From the NCBI RefSeq assembly GCF_040807025.1, contig NC_090943.1, positions 141,818,764 through 141,882,763 of the forward strand: a stretch of 64,000 nt of DNA, in the 5' to 3' direction. This document shows, piece by piece, positions 49,419 to 61,694 of this stretch. Positions within the stretch are counted from its first letter, which is position 1, and each line of letters begins with the position of its first letter. Made by a program: the position numbers and the translations under genes. Source of the DNA: Struthio camelus. Taxonomy: Eukaryota; Chordata; Aves; Struthioniformes; Struthionidae. Under the pieces are notes generated by a model. It had not been told where the DNA came from and did no database searches. It saw nothing but the letters and a program-made list of their open reading frames with translations.

Positions 49419-51459
49419 AAGCAAAAAAACAAAAACAAAGCAAAAATGGGCAAAGTCTGTGGGGAGAAGCAATATTCCTCATTTACCAATTTAGTCTGAC
49501 GATACTTTTGAGTGCACAAGCCCTCCCTCAGGTCTGACATATGAGCAACAAACTTGTCTTTTAACTAGTTTGGAAGGATCATTTTTGCAACCCTCATAAT
49601 AAATTTTCTTTAAGCACATTGTTAGATATTTGGTTCGTGGCATGTTGCTGGCTACACTGAAGATTTATTGCCAACATCAGGCCCGACGTTTGCTACTTCT
49701 GCTTCAGACCAGATGGAGAGCTTGTGTATCCAATGTTTTGCCTTTTTTTTCCAAGTTCTGTGTTGCTTGGTCTGAGAACAGACCTTAATTCTCCCTACAG
49801 TTCTTTGCTATATTCTTAGATCATCAGGGTTGTAACAGCACTACTACTAAAACAAAATAGAGTGCAGGCAGAAATCAATGCCGAACACAGACCAATGAAT
49901 TCAGTTTTGTACTAATCTGACAGCTGAGTGACCAAAGGCCTGTATCCCTGATTGGGATGCATTACCTGTATAATTACAGCAAGCCCTTTCCTTATCCCCG
50001 TCCATTTGTTCTTACAGAAATGTAGAGGGAGAAAGCCTCCTTTAGAGGCTGTTAGCTCAAACTCCCAGCATATTTAGTCTTGGAAGTACCTCTCTGCTCC
50101 CCACAACAATTACCTTTCTGCCAGTGTAGCAAGGATATTGGCAACATGCTCAGAGAAGCAGGCTATGCGTGGAGTACCATGTCTTCAGGACATCCCTGCC
50201 TCCTTTACCACTGTGGCTGGGTACAGTTCTCTTTATTCTGCATTTTGCCTCGGAAATGAGATTGCTGAACCAGGGCCTGGGTTACATCAGAACTAAGGGT
50301 TTGTACTGGTAGTGTAAAGCCACTAATGTTTTCTCCTCTGTCCCTACCATTAGCTGCCTGTACAGCACCGGTGCAGCTTAAAATCTGATCCCTAGTGTCC
50401 TTACTGATATTGCTAATAAGGTTACCAATTAATGGCACCTAATGGTCTGTTGTAGCAGTGGTTTTGGTGATGGAGACAGCTGTCCTCTGGGAACTGCGCT
50501 GAGACCATGAACTCATTTTGTATAAGCAAGTGAACAGCTGTTGCAGAAGCATAGATAGAAGAGATTAGGTCACACTCTTCATCTCCCTGCCACCCAGGGT
50601 TATCCCTTGCAGTACATAGCAGGTAGCAGCAACTTTAACGGACAAAAGCCCGTGCTAGAATTGGACCCAGTGATCTGGACACAAAAACTCCATATCCTGT
50701 CAGCCGGCTTCTGAACCATCCTGTTCCCCTGACTTTTCAAAGTATTTTATAAATTAGCCAAGATTTTAAAGCAATTTGTTATTTTTTCAGTAGTTTTGTC
50801 ACTGAGCTATGTTGATCTGTGGCTGTGGTATCCTCCTGGAACCTGATTATAGTATGTCGCTCTTGGTAAATACATATCACATTATTTATTAAAAATGCTC
50901 CCTCTGGGAACACCCTTACATCAGAGGATTATGAGTATTTGGAATATAATTCAAAAATACACGTTTAATTTCACTGGCAGCACTTTAGAGTAATGAGTTC
51001 TCATCATTTAAGCGTCACTTTGGTGTTAGGTTACTTCTGGCATACAGTAGTTGCATTTCATCCGTCTGAAAAAAGGTGGCATTATAGATCTACATTGCTT
51101 TCCCCTACTGCTTGGATACCTGGAAAGTACAGCACACTTTAAAATATAATTGTGTAATTGTTCATTTCTGGAACATGAAAGGCATGCTAAGAGTTAATAT
51201 TTAGTTAGTAGCTTTCTTATTACTTTTTGCTCGCTGATGACAATATCAGATATTATAATTTAGAAAAAAATATATGTATCAATCAAACAGGTACACTTTT
51301 AGATCCACACCTGCTAATTGTAATATCCACTGCTGTCAACAATATTTGAAGAGAATTAATTGTTTTATCCTTTTAACCCTATTTGGGAAAGCAAATAATT
51401 TTTGTTCTCATGGGTGTACTGTAAGTACAAAGAACTGTTAATTTCAAGATAAAAGTAAA

Positions 51460-51750
51460 ATTAAATTTTGCATATATTATCATTTCTAGTAATCTTTAAA
51501 AATAAAATATCTTGGAAATTCATGTACAGTGGGCTGAATTGTCAGACTGGGAGCTGAAGTTCCCTGTCTTCAAAATATGAATCAGTAATAACTGACCCTG
51601 CCAGATTACCTGTGAGATTGGAAAGGCAGTTACCTTGCTAAGATTTTACTTTGGCATTGCAATCTCCTCTGTAAAAATTCTGAAGTAACTGTTTACAGCT
51701 TGGCTGATGTAATTATCAGATAAAAATGTATGAAGAATGGAAACACATGA
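51460..51750. promoter_or_regulatory. Candidate conserved non-coding element
   Basis: A low-repeat segment with ordered AT-rich cores and balanced composition, including atgaatcagtaataactgac and gatgtaattatcagat. It looks unlike the decayed repeats around it. Conservation must be checked; the sequence alone does not prove function. Confidence 0.22.
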
Positions 51751-54700
51751 TCAAGTGTTTTAAGATAATATCCTTTCAGTACTGTACAATTCCTGATCGC
51801 TTCTGCTTCACTGACTTATTATCCTTCTACTTTTTGGGTTAGCCAGATGGTGTATTTAAAATTTTTTGTACATCTGAAGAAATATGAACTCAGAAAGATT
51901 ACTACCAGCATCAGAATTGCTGCTTTGAACTTTTTTTTTCTTTTTTGGTCTCGTTAGAAGGAATTTTATTTTTTTAGCTATCCTAATACTGACCTCACCA
52001 TGCAGTTTTATTTTCAGTGTAAGAATAACCTGTTACTTTAATGGGATGGATTTTTTTACACTTCCGTCATGTTTCAGGATAGAGCTAAAGTCTTTCTTGA
52101 CAGCTTTTTAAGCTGGCCTTTTAAGCTGCCATTTCTTAGAATTTACACAATTGTAGAAAATTTTGATAGAAGTTCCCCACATCTAGATGAGTGAGCTCTA
52201 GTGAGTTATCAGGAAGGAATAAATATGTTAAAACTTTGATCATGAATGTGAGCTCAAACAAAAACTTCAGATAAAATTCGGATGAAAATGTTACACTCCT
52301 CCTCTGCTCAGTTTTCCTTAACATCCTAGCTGATGTTTACTAGCTCTCAGCTGCTGACAAGAACAGCAAGCTGAAGCAAGCAAATGAACTTTACTGAATA
52401 TTTTCAGAACTCTACAGAATATTTGCAAAAAATAGATTTCAAAGGCAAAATTTAATTATTTCTAATGGAAAATTAGCCCACTAGAAGGGAGACAGCATCC
52501 TTCAGGGAACAATAAATAATTCAATCTGATTAATAGTATCAACAAGAGAAGTAGTTGTCACTTCTCAATTTTAAAATATAAACTATTTTGAACAATTTAT
52601 TTGAAAATCATCTAAGATCAGAAATTATTTTCCAGAATATTTTTTTATGAAGAATTAATTGGTGAATTAGAGTTCAGTTCAAATTAATCAAAAAAACCCC
52701 TGCAGTTTTCTGAATTGACTTGTTTTCTTGTCTTTAGAAGTCAAACAAACGTTCACCTTTTAAGTGCAAACTTCCATCTCAGTGGAGGAGTTATATGCGT
52801 TCTTCATTTCTCTCTGTCCAGTTATAGCTTAGGCTTAGTTGGAATTGCCCCATACTTTTCACTTTTCATATGACCAATTTAATGCCTGGGCCTATTGTTC
52901 CTGTATTAAATATATCAGCTCAACATAATTTTTTAGACACAATACAATTTGCTCCCTCTGTCAAAAAAAACAAAGAAAAGCAAAAAAAAAAAGCTGGCTG
53001 TAATAACGCTATGCGTCTAATGATGAAAAAGCATAGTCTGACATTTTAAGAAGCTAAGCAGGCCAGGATTTGTTAGAGAAGAAGGGAGGCAGAAGGGCTG
53101 ATGGGACAAGTGTTTGTTTGTTCAGCTTCTGCCTTCCTTCTGCTCTTTCTGTTCGTACCGGGGCACTGTGTGTCCCTGAGCTAGCTATGAAAATATATCG
53201 GAGATCTGTCTTCCTCATCAATTTGTGTAATATTCATCACAATGTGCACGTGTGGAAAATCTTAGTCTTGTTATCTTATGAAGAAAGCTATGGCTACATC
53301 TACATTGGCATTTTAGTTTGGATGAGGAATGTGTGCTTTTGAAATTTTGAAACAAACTCCTGACGATGCTCACTCACTGTGTTTCGTTTCACATTGCAGT
53401 GTTTTTTCAGTTCGTGAGCTGGATTCCTTTCAATAAAACAGAACTGGAATTTGTTCTAGCATGCATTTGATATCTTCCAACCACAAGTGAGTGTCCAGTG
53501 CAGGGGACCAGGTTAGAGCCAGCCTGAAATACATACAAGCGTGGACATCAAATCCTTGACAACAGCTGCTTTGTTCTACAGATCTGCTCTTGCAAATTTA
53601 GATGTAGCTCAAGGTGTTTGGCTAGCCTGGAGCAACAGACTTACTTAGACACGAAAATGTAACCCATCTTTTGATGTATTTATGTCCAGAATGGTTGTGT
53701 GAATGTTAAAACACCAAAGAAGAAAAAAATCAGGTGTTAGCGCACTGCGGAAAAGCAGCATTCAGATCTTAATTAAGAGGTAGCTCTTAACTATAAGCAG
53801 CAAATTGCAGCCAGGGCTCTTTCTGTCCTATACTTCTCACCGTGGTCTTCTCTGTCATTCTTTAAAGAGTGCGTTTGGTCTTGAGGCAACTTTTTGAAAT
53901 AGACTCTTGCTTCCAATATCCATGCTTATTTTTACTACGAGATACAGGGGTCACTAGACAGGTTCCATGTTTCATTCTGAAGCTCTTCTTCTGCACTAGC
54001 ACTGATGATTACAGACCTATCCATCCACACTTCTCCTAAAGAAAGATGAAGAAGAAAAGTTTCTCCCCATGGAAAGGGTTTTAAATGTTTATATCACAGA
54101 CCATTGGTCAGATTATTATTTCATTCACGGCAAAAACCTGAAAGGGCCTCTGAAGATACCCCTGAAGATACCTCATCTGACATAACATCGCACCCAGACC
54201 CATTTTGCTAGAATATTGGTCACTTCAAGGAAAGAAAAGTAACAGACCTTCCCTTTGCAGCTTAGCAGGCTGGGTTTCACACCCTTTTTTTGTATGCTCG
54301 GGCTTAATGTAATAGAGCTGGTGAATCACACCAGCTGATGACCTCACCTAAAAATGACTCAGTAGGATGGTCCTTTTAGGTTGGATCTTTTAGGCTCTTT
54401 TATATGACACTGAACATTCACTCCCTTGTTGTTTGTGTGCAGAGGTTTTGCTTTGGTAATTCCCCATCATCTGGACTCATCCAAGAGATAAAGGAGAAAG
54501 AGTTTTTTGCTCAGTATTGATTTGCTCTCTCTTACTGTTTATTGGGTCTGTTAAACTCTCCCATCAAGCAGTCAGAGGACTTTCCTTCACTGAAAGCTTT
54601 CATAAATTTACCATTCAGAAAAATTCTCAGCCTTTGTGTCCGTTGTTTAGTCTTTTGTCTCTAATGGCATATTAATTTGCCCATTTTATGTCACTTAATT

Positions 54701-56934
54701 CTTTTTATTTTCATGATCTATTTCCACAATTTGTTTGACTTGTTACTGTCATATTCTAGTTGATTGGTGTATTCTTTGTGGGTTTTATTGCTCTGAAAGT
54801 TCCAGAGAGACAACTTGTCAGCTGGGAATGGCTCTGGCAGACATCTGCCTTAATATATTTCTTTGAGTTTTCCTGTCTCCATCTGCTGGTGAAAGACAAG
54901 ATTTGCTGTCCAAACCGATCATGCAGTGAGTAGTGGAAATCATGCATTTCAAATAATAAATGCTCCTTTCCTGGGTATAGACACCTTCCATTAGGAACTG
55001 GACAGAAATGATTGATTTATTTATTTTTAGGCCACTTAATAATATCTATCAAATACTAATAACTTTTGATCTGTTGTATATTTACACTGTGCTGACCATA
55101 TTCAAATGGCTGCACTAATAACCTGAGAATTCAGATCAATGTGCTGATGAAACTAGATTTGTTCACTTATATGGGAGTAAAAGACATTCTTAAATGGTCA
55201 TCACTCTTTTTAAATATTAATATTTTTACAGTTACTGAGCAAGCAGATAAAGGGAGTAGCATATAAAGGGATACATATAATGGGATTTTCAACCTGATCA
55301 TTTATTTTAACTTATTTCTGCAGACAGCTAGTTAAAGCTCATGTTGTACACAGACTACCACTACCTAACAGTTACAATACAAATTTTCCAGTGTTCAGTC
55401 CAGAAGGAATAAAACACACGATCATGTCAGGTGTCCGTTACACATAGAGTAACAAGGTGAAGGGTTTTACGTGCAAAACTTTTTGTTTGGGATATATAGC
55501 TCACTCAGAGTATAACGTTTCAGACAGCAGAAGAATTTGTTTTCCATCCAATGGAAATGCATCTTCAAGATTGCAAAAAGTGATACTAGTCAGTGGAGAT
55601 GTGGTGACAAACGTGTGCTGTAACTCTGCTGTAACCTAAACTGTACCAGGAAAACGTTACACACAAATATTGCAGCATTCAAAGTGGTCTTATATTTATA
55701 TGTGATTTATGTTGTGTAATGAAATACTTAGGTTGATTGTTATTTCCATCTACTCTTAATGCTTTTTAGATGCTTCTGACTCTGATGCTTTTGCAACAGA
55801 GGTTTTTATAGACCTGAGCAATTTTTATGGAACCACCAACCAAACCTTTACTTTGATTTTCTGTTTCAGTCTATCATATGTTTATAGGATTATTTTTCAA
55901 ACACTGTAAAGATTCTGATGGTTATATTCATGAAGCAAAAGGATGTTTTATGAGACCTGTTTCCCCAAGAAATTTCAACATGAGATGGGACCGTTATTCT
56001 CAAGGAAGGAACTATGTGCATTTTTGTTTCAGTGGCTTTAATTTTAAAGACTGTTATTACATATTGTTCTCCTCTGCAAAGTAACTGCTAAAATGACACC
56101 CTTGTTTAATAGATCTTTTTGTTGTCTTCATTAAGAGTTGTTTATGTTCACTTCAGTGTGAAACTTTTTTCTATTCTTTATTCCTGCCACCTCAGTAAGA
56201 GAGATTGACTCTCTCCTCAAGCATCATTGTCCACAGGGATCCTTAGTCCAAGGGTTGCACAAGTGTCATTAAAGGTCACTTCTCCTGTCCAGAAGAAATT
56301 TATTTTTATGTAAGTATTAAAAAACAACGACAACCGAACAGCTTTACTCTCAGAAGGCAGATGGAATTTGCAGGGCTGAAAATGAAAAGAACTATCTATT
56401 TATTTGTATCCTAAACATAGAGAGAAATCACTGAATAAACATGAAACTCTGCAATGCAACCTCGAAGAGTAAAATTGAGTAACTCCTCACTGGTAGAGAA
56501 TGAAACCATCCCAGCTGCTATGAGAATGAATTGTATTTTGGCAGGGCCTGTCACTCTCTCTTGACCATAGAGGAATCTTAGAAAGCTGGTTTAGAATAGG
56601 GGCATACCTTTGTAATGGCTGAAACAAGTGGGATGAAACCCATCCTAAAAGATTTAAGAGCCTCAGTCCGATTTTCAAGAGAAATGTCTGGTGAGCATTC
56701 CTAAGTCATTTTTGAAAGTGGGACTTGGGCTCTTGCCATGATGGATAAAAGTACTAAAAATGCCTCAGTGATTGATAAATATCCTTCTTGCTCTTCTGGG
56801 GATCTGGAGCTGTTAGTACCCAAGTCACTTTGAAAATGGCATTTAAGCTTCTCAGTCATAGAGTTAACAAGAAGAAACGCGATTAATATCTGGTCTATCC
56901 AGGACAGGATCATCTTTACTCAAACTCTCTCTAA

Positions 56935-57180
56935 CAAATGTTTGTCTAACCTGGTCTCAAAATCCTCCTATGACAGAGCTCCCACAACCTCACTGAGCAA
57001 TCTATTAACGTTCTAGACTGTCCATGTAAATAGTAAATTTTTCCTAATGTCTAATGTAAATCTTCCTTGCTATGGTTTAAGCCTGTTACTTGTTCTGTCC
57101 CTTGTGGACATTTCATAGCCTTTCAGGCATCTGAATAGTATTAACGTGTATTTCCTTGTTCTTTTCTTTTTCATCCTTAG
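56935..57180 (-). mobile_element. Ancient CR1/L3-type LINE fragment
   Basis: The + strand contains gagctcccacaacctcactg, then gcaatctatta, then tttttcctaatgtctaatg and ttaagcctgttacttgttct. This is the CR1/L3 ORF2 tail read in reverse, equivalent to 'ggcaacctgctccag...gaagaagtttttcctc...gcccgttgcctcttgtcct' in copy A. Divergence is high and no frame is intact. Confidence 0.72.
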
Positions 57181-59002
57181 TTGAGACTAAAAAAAAATGT
57201 CCCTTTAGGCTCTGTGAAAATTTTTACCCAAAGCCAGCTTCAAAGTAGAACTACTTGTTAATGCCTTTATCAAGTAACAATTATGGGATAAAAGTATAGT
57301 GTAGTGGCATATAGTAGGAAAGAGTTTGATACAAATGTGTCCACTTCAGAGACATTGTGGTTTAAATGGGGATTTGGGGTTGCATTATTTGCCCAGCTTT
57401 TTACTTACTGGGATGTCGGTATTGGGATATCAAAAATCTCAGTAGTAACCTTTAAAGCTACCTTACTGTCAGTCAAGTTAGTCATGTGGTGTATTGCTTC
57501 TGCAGTTCAGACTTACATTTCCACACAGCACCGCATTGTGCCATATGGACTTACCAGCTCATTCAGCAGTTCAGCCCCTTCTTAAACATTGCAGGCTTTC
57601 TGAAACAAGGGCTGTCTTATTACCTTATACAGCACCAGGCAGAGTGGAGCCTGTCCTAGTCAGTGCCCAGGCCCCACCCGATAAAGTTATGCTGATGCTA
57701 CAAGTATAATTCTTAAGTAATAGTGCTCTTTTCTCGTGAACCGGTTTCCACTCAGTATATGCTATTTTTTTCTAGTGTGACTGAAAGATTTTGAAAGTTT
57801 GTATTCATTTTCTGGCATTTCGATTAGAAGACATGGCAGAGAGTTTCTGTGGGTTTTACTTCCTTATATGTTTAGAAGTATTGGTGATGCTTAGGGTTTT
57901 ATTCAGCTGGATGGAGAAACACAACTTCAAGAACACATGCACATCGTGCTCACCTTTGGATAGCAGTTCCTAGGGATGGGGACAGGGGGCCTGCCAAAAA
58001 AGACCACTGCATACCGTGGCCACCAAAAACAGCAAAATGAGTCTCCATTTTGAAGCTTATTCTTTCAATGTATTCCTAATGTTTGTATGTGCCAGTTACG
58101 CTGATGTGGCATCTCTGATTTTAAATTCATATTGTTGTAAAGCATTTCTCTTTAATTGAAAGAGAGCTCCGCTGTAGGAAATTTCCTGAAACAATACTCA
58201 TTAGTAATAAACCGATTAAATCTTTATCAGTTAATCAACACTATAAACTTTTAAGTGTTTTGAGAACGACGTGAGATAACACTGTCCTCATAATAAGAGT
58301 GTTTGAAATCGTTAGAGATCCCACCGTGCCATTTGGGTGGTGAGAAAGTAATGACTGGAGATGGGGCACCCCTGCAGAGCTCAAGTGTGAATTCCCCTGA
58401 AGATGAAAATGGCTCAAATTTGGGCTTTTTTTTTTTTTTTAAACAGTGGGCAATAGTGGTGGACATTACCATTGTAATTCTTTGTGATGCTGATGCTGGA
58501 AACCGTCATGATACCACAAAACTTTTGAGCAGATGGCTAGTGAAATTTTAGGGGCTGTTCATGGGACAGGAATCTCCCTGCCTTCTCTGAGCACCTGTTC
58601 CCCAGCTGATCACTCTGGGAGGAGAAAGGTGCTATGTCCCCTCACTGAGACTTTAACCTGTGCTGGAGGCTGCAGTACAAATTCCTCATCTTCCCCCACT
58701 CTGAATCCTCAGCATAATCACTTCTGTCACTCTTTGCCCTCACAGGACTATGGCAATCTTCTACACACTCGTGAGGGAATTCTGCTCTGTTCCAGCTATT
58801 TGCTGGGAATAAAGAGCACAACTAGCTATGGGCCTGGTAGGGAGAACATAGGCAGCTTTGGGCTGGGACCTCTTTGAAGAAGGCTGGGCAGAAGCAGGGG
58901 CAGAGTGGAGCAGGAAAGCACAAAGCTTCTGTGGCTAATACAGTATCAGCATCTCGTAATCTGATTCCATTTAGAGTCATGCACGTTTAGAAGGTTATAC
59001 TA
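57181..59002 (+). other. NOL4 intron 1, part 5: no gene seen
   Basis: AT-rich intron with a T16-like run at about 58,425-58,440 and short unrecognised frames. Nothing supported. Confidence 0.55.
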
Positions 59003-60051
59003 TAGAATCACAGAATCACAGAATCGTTTAGGTTGGAAGGGACCTCTGGAGATCATCTAGTCCAACCTCCCTGCTCAAGCAGGGTCCTCTAGAGCATATT
59101 GCCCAGGATCACATCCAGACGGGTTTTGAATATCTCCAGCGAAGGAGACTCCACTACCTCTCTGGGCAACCTGCTCCAATGCTCTGTCACCCTCACAGTG
59201 AAGAAGTTTTTCCTCAGCTTCAGATGGAACTTCCTGTGGTTCAGTTTCTGCCCATTGCACGGAGAAGAGGCTGGCCTCATCCTCTTGACACTCCCCTTGC
59301 AGATACTTGTAGGCATTGATGAGATCCCCTCTCAATCTTCTCTTCTCCAGGCTGAACAGGCCCAGCTCTTGCAGTCTTTCTTCATAGGAGACATGCTCCA
59401 GCCCTCTAATCATCTTGGTAGCCCTCCGCTGGACTCTCTCCAGTAGGGCCATGTCTCTCTTGTACTGCGGAGCCCAGAACTGAACACAGTACTCCAGGTG
59501 AGGCCTCACCAGGGCTGAGTAGAGGGGCAGGATCACCTCCCTCCACCTGCTGGCAACACTCTGCCTAAGGCACCCCAGGAGACCCTTGGCCTTCTTGGCC
59601 ACAAGGGCACACTGCTGGCTCATGCTTAACTGGTTGTCCACCAACACTCCCAGGTCCTTCTCTGCAGAGCTACTTTCCAGCAGGTCAACCCCCAGCCTGT
59701 ACTGGTGCATGGGATTATTCCTGCCTAGGTGCAGGACCTTGCACTTGCCTTTGTTGAACTTCAGGAGGTTCCTCTCCGCCCAGCTCTCCAGCCTGCCCAG
59801 GTCCCTCTGAATGGCAGCACAGTCTTCTGGTGTGTTAGCCTCTCCCCCCAGTTTAGTATCATCAGCAAACTTGCTGAGGGTGCACTCTGTCCCTTCCTCC
59901 AGGTCACTGATGAATATATTGAACGAGACTGGACCCAGGACTGACCCCTGGGGGACACCACTAGCTACAGGCCTCCAACTTGACTCTGCGCCATTCACCA
60001 CAACCCTCTGAGCTCGGCCATCCAGCCAGTTCTCAAGCCACCTCACCGTCC
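59003..60051 (-). mobile_element. CR1 LINE, 5'-truncated copy B
   Basis: A 1.05-kb CR1 fragment in minus orientation, 1.5 kb upstream of NOL4 exon 2. The 3' end carries three successive terminal 8-mers (tatagaat, cacagaat, cacagaat on the + strand). Similarity to copy A is continuous, and this copy extends further 5' (to about 60,051, including ENWLDGR). It is less decayed than copy A but carries a 23-base deletion that breaks the frame. It is flanked by the 7-mer ctataga at 59,000-59,006 and 60,051-60,057. Confidence 0.94.
59089..60050 (-). pseudogene. CR1 ORF2 reverse transcriptase remnant (copy B)
   Basis: The minus strand stays open through most of the RT C-terminal half. In order it shows [10 protein letters not shown], the [19 protein letters not shown] block, the FADD catalytic motif, [28 protein letters not shown] and [20 protein letters not shown] 23-base deletion at 59,257/59,258 relative to copy A (3,157-3,179) then changes frame. 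The expected tail ([18 protein letters not shown]) resumes in another frame and ends at a TAG at 59,089. The endonuclease and N-terminal RT motifs are absent because of 5' truncation, so the copy is immobile. Confidence 0.9.
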
Positions 60052-61544
60052 TATAGAGGCATTAACATTTTCTCTGTCACTACTGGGAATAATCAGAGCC
60101 TCTCTGTGTCACCATGGGGAGTTCTTTGGAGCCAGTGGAATTATTTGGGCTCTTTCCATGAACTTTGTGAAAAATAAAAGTAAGATAAGTGAGCTGGAAT
60201 AAAGGATAGGGACAGTTAGAAAAACAAAATATGTTTGTTCACATCTAGCAAGCTTACTGGAATGGGTTAGCAAACAGTGATTAGCAGGGGACGGCAACTG
60301 GGAGTCATATGTAACCGTTGTTTTTTCATTTTTCACCTTTGGCCTTCATTTGGCCACAGCAGCAATAATTGGGTGTGTTTTGTTACAAAAGGATCAATGT
60401 AAATCAGTTTTGTTGCAGCATCAATTACAGTAGCAGTAGTGGTTATCAAACACGTTAAGTTCTGAAAGCATTTATTACTTCAAATATACATTGAAGGTTA
60501 GGTGATGCTGTTGCCTTCAGAGACAAATACTATGTTGGATTACAAATGAATTGGCTGTTCTCATTCTATTCCTCTCATGATTATGTTATATTGCAAAATG
60601 CAGCCTTCTGTTGAGCGGCCTACTCTGGACAACCAAGACCCCCAGTTCTGCCCTGGCTCTGCCCACTCTACAATCTCCTTCATTAGAGCTGAACCCATAG
60701 AAAAGACCAAAACAAACGAAAAGCTGTCATATGGATAGTCCTCTCTATAAGGCAGAAATTGAATTGCATTGATTTTTTTTAGAGACTTTTAAGACTGTCT
60801 CTGTTTAGAAGTCCTGAGCTACCACAGCAGTTTCACTTTTGAAAATTAGATAGTAGGTGTCCTCACTTTCCTGTCACTTCTTCAAGTCAGACATTTGTGT
60901 ACAAAATCACAAATCTCAAAAAAAATCCCCTTCTTTTCCTCATATTGTGATGTTTCTTCATGTAGTATATTTTCAAGTAGGTTTTCCAGGGGTAAACTAT
61001 TTGTAACAGCTTCCTTTGTATTCCTAATTACAGTCAGCTCTATCACCTGTGAGTTAAAACCTTTTATTAAATACCTTTATGAAATGCAAGGTACAGATTT
61101 ACTGGGAGGAGAATGAGAAAGGATAAAAGAGCTACTGCATCCTTATTAACAGCTGCATAATACATTTCTTTGCCACGTGACTGGGGGCTGCTTCTGCCTC
61201 TGAGTGTTTTTGCCTTTGGAGAAACAAGCACAGATACTTTTTGTTTCATTTTTTAAATACTGGAGTGAAAGATTACTTTCCATGAAGAAACCAAATGCTC
61301 TGGTTTGACCAAATGATCTGTTTGCAAATATAGCATCTTATGATCCTTCTGATCATACAGCTTTTCTGCAATACTATTTCTGTCATTCATGGCAGGGGTG
61401 ACCTTCAGATCTCAGTGGAAGGGTCTTTAACTAATCAGATCTTGCCGAAAATGGAGAATGTGTTTCATGATTGTCATCATTTATCTATTCATCCTGTCCT
61501 CCTTACTCTTTCTTTTCTTTTCTTTCTTTTTTTTTTTTTTTCAG
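60052..61544 (+). other. NOL4 intron 1, 3' end
   Basis: AT-rich intron ending in a strong acceptor region: a T-rich tract (61,507-61,541) followed by cag at 61,542-61,544. A possible branch point is the A in ccttact at 61,505, 39 bases upstream of the acceptor G. No other feature was recognised. Confidence 0.6.
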
Positions 61545-61694
61545 GATGGAGTAGGTGTAGATGAGAAGCTGTCTTTACGGCGGGTAGCCGTGGTAGAAGA
61601 TTTCTTTGACATTATCTATTCCATGCATGTTGAAACTGGGCCTAACGGAGAACAAATCAGAAAACATGCTGGACAAAAGAGAACGTATAAAGCA
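61545..61694 (+). CDS. NOL4: NOL4 coding exon 2
   Basis: Fifty codons, phase 0 at both ends, encoding NOL4 residues 90-139 if spliced from exon 1. The translation opens DGVGVDEKLSLRRVAVVEDF, continues with FFDIIYSMHVETGPNG, and ends with GQKRTYKA. The segment is almost invariant in vertebrate NOL4 as I remember it. The acceptor (polypyrimidine tract then cag|gatgga) and donor (aaagca|gtaagta) are both consensus. Exon 3 (expected to begin I-S-E-S) is not in this window. The frame stays open upstream to an ATG at 61,458 and downstream to about 61,751, but those parts are intron. An in-frame ATG at 61,623 (MHVETG) could start a shorter isoform if an internal promoter is used. Confidence 0.95.

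Larger units (their letters stand above)
46723..56934 (+). other. NOL4 intron 1, part 4: no gene seen
   Basis: AT-rich intronic DNA. It includes a weak MIR-like core at 46,951-46,969 (aatgggcaagtcacttaat), a long CA-rich microsatellite (49,309-49,413) and two candidate conserved stretches. No exon or RNA gene is supported. Confidence 0.5.
26448..61544 (+). other. NOL4: NOL4 intron 1 (35,097 bp)
   Basis: Bounded by the exon 1 donor GT at 26,448 and the acceptor AG at 61,543-61,544, phase 0. It contains the GGCCCC repeat, an isolated CpG island, old and young CR1 fragments, several microsatellites and candidate conserved elements, each listed separately. No other coding exon was recognised inside it. 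Confidence 0.88.

Noticed and set aside
49232..49540. Frames rich in alternating Cys-Val and His-Thr
   Set aside because: They are translations of the CA/GT microsatellite.
61458..61544. ATG and open frame running into exon 2 from the intron
   Set aside because: Its translation is encoded by the polypyrimidine tract (Phe/Leu-rich), and the acceptor explains the boundary.
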